DNA of 64,000 nt from CAVWXT01 sp963759115 (GCA_963759115.1 CAVWXT010000005.1:2046001-2110000); one strand, 5' to 3'. Positions 25,660-36,554 are shown, numbered from the stretch's first letter. The notes: generated by a model not told the origin, from the letters alone. Made by a program: numbers and translations.

Positions 25660-27841
25660 ATGACCACCAAAATTGCCCAGCAGTTCGATGCCCTGGCCCA
25701 AAAGGCCGCGGAAATCCTCCGTAATCGGTCGGCCGACGACCGGATTCGCATCCAGGTCGGCTCGGCCACCTGCGAACAGGCCGCCGGCAGCCGCGACGTG
25801 CTCGACGAGTTCCGCAAACTCATCGGCGCCTCGGGCCGCGACGACATCATCCTCCACCAGACCGGCTGCACCGGCCGTTGCAGCCGCGAGCCGATCGTCG
25901 GCGTGCTCGCCCCCGGCCAATTGCCGGTCAAGTATGAGCGGGTCGATCGGAAGTTGGCCCACGCGATCTTTACCCAACACATCCAGCAGGGCCAGCCCGT
26001 GCTGAATCGCATGCTCGACGGACCGATCGAGAAGCTCGCCCGCTACGAAATCCTCATCTGCGGCAGCGTCCGTTGCGGGTGGAAGGGCGAAAAGCCGTTT
26101 AGCGAAGTCGTGGCCATAAAACTCCGCGCCGCCGGCCTGAGCGCCGAGCAGGTCCGCGTCACCCACGCAAGCTGCTTCGGCGCCTGCAGCACGGCCGAGG
26201 CCGGCAAGTTCTCCCACCTGCTGGTCCGGCCCGACAAGGTGCTCTACCGCGTCAAGAGCGAGGCCGATCTGGACGAGATCGTCCGCGAGCACCTCGTCGG
26301 CGGCCGGCCCGTGGAGCACCTGAAGGTGCCGGGCAAGACCGTCGGCCGAAAATTCTTGGAACTGTACGGCGACGTGGCCTTCTTCAACCGCCAGAGCCGC
26401 GTGGCCCTGCGCCACAACGGCGTCATTGATCCCGACAGCATCGAAGAGTATTTCCACTACCGCGGCTTCCAGGCCCTGGCCAAGGTGCTGGAGAAGGGCG
26501 ACCCGCAGTGGGTGATCGCCGAGATCACCAGGTCGAAGCTCCGCGGCCGCGGCGGCGGCGGGTATCCCACTGGGCAGAAGTGGAAAATGGGGTCCGAGGC
26601 CGCCGACCCCGTCCGCTACCTCATCTGCAACGCCGACGAAGGCGACCCCGGCGCGTTCATGGACCGCAGCATGTTGGAAAGCGATCCGCTGAACGTGGTC
26701 GAGGGCATGCTCATCGGCGGCTTCGCCATCGGCGCCCATCGCGGCTTCTTCTACGTCCGCGCCGAATATCCGATGGCCATCCAGCGGATCCAACGGGCCA
26801 TCGAGCAGTGCCGCCAATGGGGCCTGCTGGGCAAAGACATTTTGGGCTCGGGCTTCGATTTCGACCTGGAAATCCGCCTGGGTGCCGGGGCGTTCGTCTG
26901 CGGCGAAGAGACCGCGCTCATTCATTCGATCGAGGGCGAGCGCGGCCAGCCCCGCGTCCGGCCGCCCTATCCCACGCAAAGCGGTCTGTGGGGCAAGCCT
27001 ACCGTGATCAACAACGTCGAGACCTTCGCCAACGTGCCGGCCGTGATCAACTACGGGGCCGACTGGTTCGCCCGGCTGGGCACCGAAAAGAGCGGCGGCA
27101 CCAAGGTCTTCGCCCTGGCCGGCAAGGTGCAGCACACCGGGTTGGTCGAGGTGCCGATGGGCACCACGCTCCGCACGGTGGTCTACGAGATCGGCGGCGG
27201 CGTGGCCGGCGGCCGGCAGCTCAAGGCCATCCAGACCGGTGGCCCGGCCGGCGGCTGCATTCCCGCCAAGTGGGTCGACCTGGCGGTCGATTTCGACAGC
27301 CTCGCCAAGGCCGGCTCGATCATGGGCAGCGGCGGCATGATCATCCTCGACGAAGACGACTGCATGGTCGACATCGCCAAGTTCTTCATGACCTTCTCGC
27401 AGGACGAGTCGTGCGGCAAGTGTACGCCCTGCCGCGAGGGCACGACGCGGATGCTGGAAATCCTCGAACGCCTCACCGCCGGCAACGGGACCCTGGAAGA
27501 CCTCGACAAGCTCAAGCGGCTGGGGCTGTTGATGCGTCGGGCGTCGCTTTGCGGCCTGGGCCGCGCGGCCGCCAACCCGGTGCTCAGCACGCTGGAGCAT
27601 TTCCGCGACGAGTATCTGGCCCACGTGACCGAGCACCGCTGCCCGGCCCACAAGTGCAAGTCGCTCGTCCACTACGAGATCGACGCGGAGAAGTGCGTCG
27701 GCTGCACGGTCTGCGCGGAACTGCCCGGTCACTTGCATTTCCGGCGTCCGCAAGGAGGCGCACCTGATCGACCAGCTTCGTTGCATCAAGTGCGGAAAGT
27801 GTTTTGAGGTATGCCGGTTTGAGGCGGTGAAGAAGATGTGA
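25660..27841 (+). CDS. NuoF/HydB-like NADH-binding flavoprotein with extra Fe-S domains (frameshift near 27,716)
   Basis: Domains in order: a thioredoxin-like [2Fe-2S] module (CEQAAGS ... CTGRCS); a second one (CGSVRCGW ... CFGACS); the FMN/NADH core (LRGRGGGGYPTGQKW, NADEGDPGAFMDRS, GAGAFVCGEETALIHS); SLBB; an N3-type 4Fe-4S site (ESCGKCTPCREGTTRM); and a C-terminal 2x[4Fe-4S] ferredoxin. The last needs a one-base shift to read NCPVTCISGVRKEAH ... CIKCGKCFEVCRFEAVKKM. This is the layout of HydB/HndC-type diaphorase subunits of electron-bifurcating hydrogenases or NADH:acceptor complexes. No hydrogenase or NuoE/G partner lies in the window, so the electron partner is unknown. Confidence 0.85.
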
Positions 27842-27908
27842 CCGCCTCCAGCCGCTGGAGGTGAGGATCCGCACCGGTAAGAGACAACGGATTAGGGAGG
27901 AACATTGA

Positions 27909-29205
27909 ATGTCGCCACTCCCGTTTTGTCCGCCGGCTGAGTATTCTTTCGAGCCGGAACTTCGGGGACCCGCGCCGAGAGAACTACCGGATTCGATCCG
28001 CGAAGGCTACTTCGAGAAATTCCGCCGAACGGCGTGCCGCCGCTGTTTCGTAACGGCGAGTGTGTTTGTAGTGATCTGGTCACTCTCGGTTTGGCTTCAA
28101 TGGGCACAACGTTTTCCTCCGTTGAGATATCTGTGTTGGGGCAGCGTACCGTTCTTCTCGCTGGGAACCTGGCACGTCACACGACGCATTTTGTCGTTAG
28201 GGCCATACCGCTACATCCAGGAAGGTATGCCGCTGGTTGCTCGCGTAAGGGAACTAGTCAGGTTGCCGACGCTCTTTCACAACGGCGAGCCAACGGCATA
28301 CGCGTTTCAAGCACTGATCGAATGCCACGATCCACAGAGCGGCAAACTATGCACTTCCTCGGTCAAGTCGCGGGACTTCTCGTCTCCACAACAGTACACA
28401 ACGTCGTTCAAGGTGGATGACTACGTAACGGCAGTCTACCTACCCAATAACTTTCCGGCATCGCTGCGGTTGTATGCGTTTCTGGACCTGAGCCCTGAAC
28501 TGGGCATTGTCGCTTCATCGACGGCAATACCCGTTGGTCGACGGTGGCTCAAGCGACTCGTGACGGTGGTGGCTACAGTGTTGTTGTTCGCTGTGCTTCT
28601 ATGGAATTTGCTTGCCTTTCAATTGTACCTACCGATTGACCTCTCGCTTACAATGCTCGTGCCAATCATCCTCGGCAGCATCGTACTTGGCGGCAGCATT
28701 GGGGCGGCCGTGATGTGGGAGCACCGCAAGCGCGGCCGTCTTCGCGACGAAGCCAACCGCGTGGCGTTGGCGTCGGGCGCGGCGATTAGTATCGGTCCAC
28801 TGGACGCGTTGGATCAACCGGGCGTCGGTGGCTGGGCTCGCAGCGGTGGGCATTCTGGGACTCGGGGGACTGACGGCCTTGTGCTGGGCTATGAGTATCA
28901 ACACGATCTTCGACAACTCAGCTCCACAGCTAATGAACGTAGTCGTGACCCAAGCCCGCCTGCCGGCGAAGGGTGCCACGCTTCCACACTGCTTCATCAA
29001 GTACACGTTGCCGGGATCGAATCAGTCGCACGATTTCCATGCGTTCACCGAACCTTTCGGAAACGTGCGCATCGGTCCTGCTGTGGCAGAAGTGTATCCT
29101 GGGGCATTGGGCTGGACATGGGTCAAGGCAATCCGATCCCCAGCCAATCCGGGTGCAAACGTGCCCGTGGGTGGAGGCGCGGCCGCTGGGCCAAGGGGTC
29201 GCTGA
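27909..29205 (+). CDS. Multi-pass membrane protein, unknown function (frameshift near 28,830)
   Basis: About 430 residues after joining two frames. Two transmembrane helices near the N-terminus (FVTASVFVVIWSLSVWLQWA; LCWGSVPFFSLGTWHVT) precede a soluble beta domain (LIECHDPQSGKLCTSS). Two helices follow (VTVVATVLLFAVLLWNLLAF; LVPIILGSIVLGGSIGAAV). The second frame adds another helix (VGILGLGGLTALCWAMS) and a soluble tail. The soluble domain between helix pairs loosely recalls DUF3592 proteins. Probably an envelope protein. Confidence 0.55.
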
Positions 29206-29316
29206 GCCGTGCGGTCGGCACTCGCGAGCGAGGTGAGACTACAGACCGCGGCGGACTCCAATAGCGATCGTCAGATGTCGTTGCGGTGTGTCGGTCTCAC
29301 TCATTATCAAACCCAA

Positions 29317-30480
29317 ATGTCCTTCTTGAAAAAGTTCCTGAAGCGAATTGCTGTAAGTCTCCTGCGGATTCTGGCGGGCGTGCCGATCGTCAGCCTGGTT
29401 GCGGTTGGTCTGCTCTTTCTCGTCCTCGGCGCAACCTGGAAAGGAGAATGCGTCGGGCTGAGTGCGACGATGCTTGGGGGCGTTCTGTACTGCTCCGTCG
29501 GCTATTGGAACCACGAATGGTTTAAGAGGATACGCCGGCCCTTCTACGCGGTGCTGCTGCCGGTAAGCCTGCTGCTGTACCTCGTTCCCATGATTCTCGC
29601 GCCCAGCGGCGGAACGGCCGACGGACGCGTTCGCAACTGCTTCGTGCGCGGCGAGGGCACATTCTCCCGATTCTCGCCCTGGAACGTCGTGCCCGAGGTC
29701 GATCAACTCCACGTGGGCTTATGTCTCCTCCCGTTGGGCGAGCGGGAAGTGGATTGGGCCGAGGCCGCGCGAATGCGGTCGCTCACGTTGCCGATCTACG
29801 AAGAAATGGACCGGGACGCCGACTTCCATGCCGCCGGTTCGGTGATGGACATGGCCTACTGTGATCTGTTCCACCTGGAGTTTCGCACCGGCCACTATTT
29901 CGTCTTCCTGCCGGAAACGGCCCGCGATGAGCGGCTCCCATGTCTCATGTTTCTGCACGGCATGGGAGGCAACATCAAGGCGTGCCTCTGGGTGCTGTCG
30001 AAGCTGTCGCAGCAGACCAGGTGCGCGGTGATCGCGCCGACGTTTGGGTTCGGCAACTGGGACAATCCGGGCGGCGCGGAGTTCGTCGTCGATGTTGCGC
30101 ACGAAGCGATCGCGACTCTTCCGCTCGATCCAGCGAGAATCTTCCTGATGGGCTACTCGAACGGAGCGATGGGCGTCACGCGGGCCGCCGTCCAAGAGCC
30201 GCGTCTCTTCAAGGGCCTCATCTACCTCTCGCCGGTGACGGAGGACGAGTTCTTCTCGACGCCCGCGTTCTTGTCGCGTGCCCGAGACCGCAAGATTCTC
30301 TTCCTGCAAGGCGGCCGCGACAAGCGGATTCCGCGGACCCTGGTCGAGGGGACGGCGGCTTCCCTCAAACGGCTCGGCTGCAACGTCCGGCTGAAGGTCT
30401 ACGACGAAGAGGACCACTACCTGCTGTTCTCGCAGCAAGAGGCCGTGCTCAGCGAAATCCGGGAGTGTATGTGCGAGTGA
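29317..30480 (+). CDS. Membrane-anchored alpha/beta hydrolase
   Basis: 387 residues from MSFLKKFLKRIAVSLLR. Two or three N-terminal transmembrane helices precede an alpha/beta-hydrolase domain. The nucleophile elbow is GYSNGAMG (GXSXG), the acid is in QGGRDKRIP and the His in DEEDHYLLFS. LMFLHGMGGNIKAC provides the oxyanion HG. It resembles PHB-depolymerase/feruloyl-esterase-like single-domain esterases; the substrate is unknown. The longer open frame upstream of 29317 overlaps the previous gene and was not used. Confidence 0.75.
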   Translation: MSFLKKFLKRIAVSLLRILAGVPIVSLVAVGLLFLVLGATWKGECVGLSATMLGGVLYCSVGYWNHEWFKRIRRPFYAVLLPVSLLLYLVPMILAPSGGTADGRVRNCFVRGEGTFSRFSPWNVVPEVDQLHVGLCLLPLGEREVDWAEAARMRSLTLPIYEEMDRDADFHAAGSVMDMAYCDLFHLEFRTGHYFVFLPETARDERLPCLMFLHGMGGNIKACLWVLSKLSQQTRCAVIAPTFGFGNWDNPGGAEFVVDVAHEAIATLPLDPARIFLMGYSNGAMGVTRAAVQEPRLFKGLIYLSPVTEDEFFSTPAFLSRARDRKILFLQGGRDKRIPRTLVEGTAASLKRLGCNVRLKVYDEEDHYLLFSQQEAVLSEIRECMCE

Positions 30481-30558
30481 TGCCGCGCGCGGACCGTTTT
30501 GACCGTAGTGAAACGCACGAGCCCTAACCCTCTCCCAAAGAGAGAGGGGACCGGTCGG

Positions 30559-32171
30559 TCACCGTTCCACCAACAACACCCGCACGTCGCAGACGTTCGT
30601 GTGCGTGGGGCCGGTCTTGATAAGCCCCTCCAGCGGGGCGAAGAAATGATAGGCGTCGTTGCGGGCCAGGTACTCGGCCGGATCCAAATTGAGTTGCTTG
30701 GACGCAGCTAGCACGTCGGCATCGAGAAATGCGCCCGCGGCGTCGGTCGGACCGTCTTCGCCATCCGTCCCGCCGGAGACTAGCGCGATGCCTCGGGCAC
30801 CGTCTGCGGCTAGGTACAGCAGCGCCGCCAGTACCAGTTGCTGGTTCCGCCCACCGAGGCCGCGACGCGACGATTCAATCAGCTTCACGACCGGCTCGCC
30901 GCCGCTGATCAAGCACTTCGGCCCGCAGCCGCGACCCTCGTCTAGCGGCCGACGGCACGTCGGCCCACGACCGGCACGCATTTCCAGCGCGGTTTTGGCC
31001 AATTGGCGGCCAATCTCTTCGGCGGGGCCCTCGGATCGTGCGGCGCTTTGCGTGGCAACCGTATAGCCGAGTCGCTCGGCCTCCTTGCCGGCCGCGGCCA
31101 CGGCTGTCGCATTGTTGCCGATGACAAGGTTGACGGCGCGGCTGCTGAGTATTGCAGTGTCACTAGGGTCGAACGCCTTGTGCGCTGAGCCGGCGGCGCG
31201 CTGCAAGTAGTCGAATACCGCAGGAGAAATGCCAGCCGCGCGGGCGTCAAATTTCTCCAGCACGTCCAGGGCCGCCGCCGGGGTAGACGAATCGGGCACG
31301 GTCGGCCCGGAGGCGATCACATCCAGCGGATCGCCCAGCACGTCGGAGATAATCAGCGACGCCAAACGGCCGGCGCGGCACGCCCGCAACAACCCGCCCC
31401 CCTTGATGCGGCTGAGTTGCTTGCGGACCGTGTTGAGCTGCTCGATATTTGCCCCGGCCGCGCTCAAGTGGCGGGTGACGGCCAGCTTGTCGGCCAGCGT
31501 GATGCCTTCCACCGGGGCCGGCATCAGGGCCGAGCCGCCGCCGGAGATCAGGCACAGGCAGAGGTCTTCCGGGCCAAGCGATTCGACGAGCCGCAAGATT
31601 TCCAGTGCGCCGGCGACGCCCTCGGGCGTGGGCTCATTGACGCCGGCCGCTCGGGCGGCGTGCAGATGGATGCGCTGTAACGGGGAAAAGGGGGACAGTC
31701 CCCCTTTGCCGGAACGGCGCGCGACCAACCTTCGGTCGGTGCCCGGCTTCGCACAAAGGGGGGCTGTCCCCCTTTTTCCCTGAGCGGGCGGACGCAGTCG
31801 GCCGGCACGTTGACCCAGCCGGTCAACTGCTTTTCGGCCATGAGTTGCGGACCGAGCACATTTTCCACGGCTTCGGCCATTCCCGCGCCCGCCTTGCCGG
31901 CGCCGACGACGACGATACGGCGGATGCTATCGAGCGAAAGCCGGTAGGGTGGGACAAGCGAAGCGCAGTCCCACCGGCCTGATTGGGCGTTCGCCGATGG
32001 TGGGACTTCGCTGCGCTTGTCCCACCCTACACTCTCCTCGTTTCCGATTAGGAGCGTTCGCCCTTCTACGCGGAGCGCCTGCCGCACCAATTTGTCCGAG
32101 CGCACGCTGGCGACGCCGGCCTGCCAGACTTTCAGGGCGTCGCGGCGGAGTTCGGTGGCAGAGCGATTCAT
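30559..32171 (-). CDS. Glycerate 2-kinase (GckA/MOFRL type) carrying two palindromic insertions
   Basis: The family is clear from RIVVVGAGKAGAGMAEAVE near the N-terminus, CLISGGGSALMPAPVEGITLADK, the ISGGEPVV loop and the C-terminal MOFRL domain (GRNQQLVLAAL ... VSGGTDGEDGPTDAAGAF). It phosphorylates D-glycerate to 2-phosphoglycerate. Two foreign palindromes interrupt it. One (31944-32030) is read in frame and adds about 30 residues. The other (31682-31781) sits between ...CVRPL and QRIHLHAARAAG and puts the two halves in different frames. The enzyme is probably inactive unless the frame is a sequencing error. Its ATG overlaps the Clp_N gene stop by 4 bp. Confidence 0.8.
31682..31781. repeat. 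100-bp palindromic repeat inside glycerate kinase
   Basis: The arms GGGGAAAAGGGGGACAGTCC (from 31682) and its near-complement ending at 31780 enclose the core ACCAACCTTCGGTCGG also present at 4100-4190 and 39,440. It breaks the reading frame of the host gene. Confidence 0.85.
31944..32030. repeat. 87-bp inverted repeat inside glycerate kinase
   Basis: 32-bp arms (31944-31975 and 31999-32030; GTAGGGTGGGACAAGCG...AGTCCCACC) match at 30 positions around a 23-bp loop. The host gene reads through it in frame. Confidence 0.9.
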
Positions 32172-33031
32172 GTTTCCGACTCCGCGGATTGTTTGGCCGG
32201 CATCATTGATCTCTCAACAATTCCGTGACCACGGCGGACAATCGCTGGTCGAGTTCGGACTGGAGGTTCTCGATACCATGCCGCCTTCTCGAAGTCCGCG
32301 GCAGTCACCGCGTGTTCTTTGGCCAGTTGCCACTGCCACTCCTGCGTTGCCAGGCGGTGAACCTCGGACCAACCGGGCGCACAGTCGAGGCAGACCCACG
32401 CCGGCCCCGTTCTGCCATGCCGCGCGGCGAGGATTGCTTTGCCCGATCGAACATCCTCCTCCTTCTGGCCCCACAAGTGGACCCAGCCCCAGAGAACGCG
32501 AACGATTCGCGCTTGGCCGCACTTCGGGCACACGGTGGGTGGTTCAGCAATCGCATTCTTGGGTTCTTCCGCCCTTCCGATGCCGCCGCCTTCACCATGA
32601 GCAAGAATTGCCATGAGTTCACCTCGCACATCCTCCAACCTAACGTCGTTGTTCATCAGGATCTGGGCGGCCACGCCTTCGTCCTCACGCAACAGCCCCA
32701 AGAGAATATGTTCCGTGCCGACGTGGCTGTGATTAAGGCAACGGGACTCTTCCATCGCATACTCGATGACTTTCCTGGCGCGGGGCGTCTGGGGCAGCTT
32801 GCCCATCGTGACTAGGTCTGGCCCGCTCAGTATGAGCTTCTCGACATCGAGTCGGATTTTGTGGAGGTCGACGGCGAGATTCCTCAGGACGTTCGCCGCT
32901 ATCCCGTTGCCCTCTTTGATCAGCCCCAGCAGGATATGCTCGGTGCCAAGGTACTCGTGGTTGAATCGCTGGGCCTCTTGGTTGGCCAGTTGCATGACTT
33001 TCCGTGCGCGGTCGGTGAAACGTTCATACAT
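32168..33031 (-). CDS. Stand-alone Clp N-domain protein with zinc ribbon
   Basis: 287 residues. Two Clp_N repeats (MYERFTDRARKVMQLANQEA ... YLGTEHILLGLIKEGNG; RARKVIEYAMEESRCLNHSH ... HVGTEHILLGLLREDEG) match the substrate/adaptor-binding head of ClpC. Instead of AAA+ modules it continues with a Cys-rich ribbon (CPKCGQARI ... CLDCAPGW) and a helical tail. It could act as an adaptor or competitor for a Clp unfoldase. Translationally coupled to the glycerate kinase. Confidence 0.85.
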   Translation of the reverse strand: MYERFTDRARKVMQLANQEAQRFNHEYLGTEHILLGLIKEGNGIAANVLRNLAVDLHKIRLDVEKLILSGPDLVTMGKLPQTPRARKVIEYAMEESRCLNHSHVGTEHILLGLLREDEGVAAQILMNNDVRLEDVRGELMAILAHGEGGGIGRAEEPKNAIAEPPTVCPKCGQARIVRVLWGWVHLWGQKEEDVRSGKAILAARHGRTGPAWVCLDCAPGWSEVHRLATQEWQWQLAKEHAVTAADFEKAAWYREPPVRTRPAIVRRGHGIVERSMMPAKQSAESET

Positions 33032-33098
33032 CGCCAGGACTCCCGTTGCCCAGAAAGAGCCTTGTGTGATGGGACTCTACCGCAAGTAAACGTCTGGG

Positions 33099-33326
33099 CT
33101 AGACCGATCCGACCAACTCGTATACCGCGCCGCGCTGTTGAATCCACTGGCGGTCGCCGCGTGCAGCGTGTTCAGCCACCTCGCGGAGTAGCTGAATCGT
33201 CTCGGCTTCATAGCACGGCTCGCTGGGATCATCGGGAGGAATCACCATCTCGACCTCGACGGCCACCACGAATCGGCCCCCCCGGATCAAACGGGTTCGT
33301 TTCAGTCGTTTTCCTTGGATTCGCAT
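33099..33326 (-). CDS. Small protein paired with the DUF4258 gene
   Basis: 75 residues, basic N-terminus (MRIQGKRLKRTRLIRGGRFV) and acidic middle (VIPPDDPSEPCYEAETIQLL). It starts 10 bp after the DUF4258 gene, so they are co-transcribed. By position it could be the antitoxin of a two-gene module, but no domain is recognised. Confidence 0.55.
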   Translation of the reverse strand: MRIQGKRLKRTRLIRGGRFVVAVEVEMVIPPDDPSEPCYEAETIQLLREVAEHAARGDRQWIQQRGAVYELVGSV

Positions 33327-33336
33327 GGGATTTGAC

Positions 33337-33618
33337 TCAATCGAAGAAGTGAACTGTTACAAGCTTTGCCACTCCGCTTTGCCGCAGATACGACCAAACG
33401 GCCTTCACTGCGGTGCCATCCGGCAGCGATTCCGCCAGTTCCACCGTGGGATTTGGCGTGGCTTTCGGATGATCGGCAATCAGGGCGGCGTCAGCCACGC
33501 CGACAACGACTTGCCACTCCAGAACATCTCGCTCTTCAAGGCGTTCTGCGGCATGTTGGCCGACAACATACCGCTCGTTGGCCACGAGGTCGCGGATGAT
33601 GTTGAAGAGATTCTCCAT
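33337..33618 (-). CDS. DUF4258-family protein
   Basis: 93 residues from MENLFNIIRDLVANERYVVG. The family hallmark is QHAAERLEERDV near residue 20, a conserved H...R...R pattern, and a beta-rich rest ending KAVWSYLRQSGVAKLVTVHF. DUF4258 genes often occur in toxin-antitoxin-like pairs and are thought to be RelE-like. The start is set at Met 33618; the upstream extension has no similarity. Confidence 0.7.
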   Translation of the reverse strand: MENLFNIIRDLVANERYVVGQHAAERLEERDVLEWQVVVGVADAALIADHPKATPNPTVELAESLPDGTAVKAVWSYLRQSGVAKLVTVHFFD

Positions 33619-33705
33619 CCATTCCCACCCACGTGAGGTGCAACTGACGCACCCCACAATTATATCGGCTGACAGGTGATTTGACACCCGTGCGCCAACC
33701 TCGCC

Positions 33706-36523
33706 TCAACGTTGCGTGAGCGTGGCCGGACGTTCGAGCACCTGGATGGCCACGTCGTCGAGCCGCGCTTCGCCGAGGCCGGAGAGGGCAAAGGTGACGC
33801 ACATCGGTCCGGATTGCGGCGCGACGCGATAGAGGGCGAACTGCCGCCAGTCGGTCGGCCCGATGCGATCGGCCAGCGCCTCGCCGGAAAGCGAGTCGAC
33901 AACCAACAAGCCATCGGTGCTATCGGCACGGCCGGCGGCGGGCGCGGGCACTTTCACCCAGCCGTGAATGCACACGATCTGTCCGGCCTCCACGTACACC
34001 GCCGGGCTGCTGAACAAGATGGGCGGCGATTCCACGACGACGGGCGGGTTCTCCGGGTGGACGGCGGTCACGGCCAAGTGCAGGCCCAACCGGCCGCTAT
34101 GTGCCGCGTCGGGCGTCAGGTTCACGCTCGGCACCACCGTTTGCGGGCCGGGCGGGAAATGTTGGACGTATTGCCAACCCGCCCGCAGCATCGTGTCCAT
34201 GTTCTCGAAATCGCCGCCGGCAATGCGGTTCGGGCCGAGGCCGCCGGCCTTGAGCCGATCGTACAGCCGCCAATGCGCAGGCAGCGTCTCGAAGCTGACC
34301 GTCGCGGGGCTGGTCACCGGCGAGACGAGTCCCTTGCCGGGGACCGGTCGAACGGCGTCCTCCCAGTAGGCGCGTTCCACCAGCCGCAGCGATCGCATCG
34401 CGCCTCGGCGCTCAGCGTAGCTTGGGAGGCGTCGCCGGAGGCCAGTTGGCGGTCGCATGTTTGCAGGTGCTGGCGAGCCGCAGCGAACCAACCGGCCGCC
34501 GCCACCACGGTTGTACGCCGGGCAAGCTGGCCGGTCACCGCCTGCACCGTGCGGAGTTCGTCGAAGGCCAGGTCGTGGTGCAATTGGGCCGCACGACGCC
34601 CATCTTCGGCCGACCGGCCGTTCACGGCGCCGACGATCGACGGGTCGTGGGCCAACAGCACCTCCGCGGTCAGGCCGAACTCGTCGAGCACGACCTGCAT
34701 CCCGCCGGTGACCCGTTTGGGCTGCTGCATCGGCTGCACGCCGCCGGGAGTAAGCTCGTAGGCGTTGGTGGCTTCCGGGACGCCCGGCACCACCAGCGAC
34801 AGGGCGTTGGCCGCCGATTGCGGCGGCACGCACTGGGCTTGCGGCGCCAACCAGATCGGCAGTAGCAGGTGGGCATACTGTGTGTACAGCACCGCGCCCA
34901 GCACTTCGGGGGCACTGGATCTCTTGGGGTCGGTCATGGGGGCCAAGCTTCCGGCGGCGGCCCAGGGGTCGATCCGTTTCAGTTCCAGGTTGAGCAATTC
35001 GAGGGCCATCGCCCGCTGCCGCGTTTCCGGATCGGGCGCGTCGAGTGGTGAATCGGAGAGGAACACCAACCCGCGGCTCCCCGAGGCCACCGCCGTGTAG
35101 GCCAGCAGGCGGATTTGCTCGGGCGGCACAGTAAGCGGCGGCGGCGTGCCGGGTTCCAGGGCCACAAGCTGTTGCCGTAGCGCCTCGTTGGGCTGCGTCT
35201 GCACCGTGATCCAGACCGGCGTGCCCGGCTTGGCCAGCAACGGCTGCCGGCGGACCCACTTCGCCCAGTCAGTCAGTTCCAGGCTCGTGCCCAAGGGCCG
35301 GCGGTCGAGTAGCAACAGGTCGGCTGCCCCGCTGTAGCCCCGCAAATCGGCTCGCGGACGGCAGATCAGCGGCCGGTTGCCGCGACGATCGGCCGTCCGA
35401 ACCTGGTCGGCCCAGCGTTGCGTGGCGTCCAACTCGACTTCGGTCAGTTCGCTGCCCAAGTCCCAAACCAGCACCGAATCGAACAGCGGACCGATCTCGG
35501 CCAGGGACGACGCGGCGCGAGGCGGCGGGCAGATCAACCACAACCCCAGACGGTCCGCCTCCTCCAAGATTTCGGGCGCGGGCAGACGTTGCAGCCAGAC
35601 GGTGTTGAATCCGAGCTGTTTCAGCACCTTTAGCGGTTCGCCCCGATGCTCGACTACCCGCGGGAACATGGGCCGATTGTCGACCCGCAGGTTTGAGCCC
35701 ACCAGTTTCACGGCGTGCCGCGGCTGGGCCGGAGGAGCAGCCGGGGCCATTCCTGCGGCCGACGAATCTGTGGCCGGTCTTCGACCTTGAGGTTGAACCG
35801 GAGGAAGCCTGACGGGCACGAGTGGGGAGATTCCATTGGGGTTCCACGATGCGGTTGCAGCCGGCCGATTCGCGGGCTCCCTCTCCAGGGGCGCGCTTCT
35901 TTCGGTGGCCACGTGGCCGGCAATGTCGAGATCGTCGATCCACACGTTGGTCACGCCGGGTCCGCCGTAGACGTTCAGCAGCACGGCATCGAGGAACGCT
36001 TCGCGGCCGTCGACTTGCGGCCCGTACTGCGCCGCAAGAGATGGATTTGGCGGGTCAGCAATCGAGGGAGGTCGGCAAGCTGCAACTGTTGCCAGCCGCC
36101 GACTTGGGTGTAACTCGCGCCGGCGAGAACCGTCGTCAATGGTCCGCCGGATCGTGGGTCGACAGTCCGCGGCAATACGACCCGAGCGGCAACCTGCACC
36201 CCGGGACGGTCCGATTTGACCCAGACGCTGAGCGTCAACTCGTTGATGATCCGCGGCCGGCCGGCCTCGTGGGCGAAGTAGACGTAGGAGCCGCCTGCCC
36301 CTTCGATCTGAAGCCACTCACAGGCCGTGCCGGAGTGAGACTCGCCCTGGACGCGCTGATGCTGCAGGAGGCGATATCGGGCGTCACCGCCCGCATCACG
36401 CCACGATGGCTGGGCCGCCTCAGACCCTTCATGCCACGTCGTCTGCGCATGCGCACCCGCCGGAGCCAGCAGGAGGGCTGCCAGCAGGGCGACCAGCATG
36501 TGCGATCGAACCGAAGCGGTCAT
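33706..36523 (-). CDS. Large secreted protein with a TIM-barrel-like middle (two frameshifts)
   Basis: About 930 residues in three frames. A signal peptide (MLVALLAALLLAPAGAHAQ) leads to a carbohydrate-binding-like beta domain (CEWLQIEGAGGSYVYFAHEA ... ELTLSVWVKSDRPGVQ). The centre (VVEHRGEPLKVLKQLGFNTV, EADRLGLWLICPPP, FDSVLVWDLGSELTEVE) looks like a glycoside-hydrolase-type barrel. The last part (TDGLLVVDSLSGEALADRIG, SGLGEARLDDVAIQVLE) is another jelly-roll. Shifts lie at about 36,020 and 34,400. Probably an extracellular polysaccharide-active or surface protein; catalytic residues cannot be named. Confidence 0.6.
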
Positions 36524-36554
36524 GTTGGCGTCTGAGTCTCGTGACCTATGGGAT

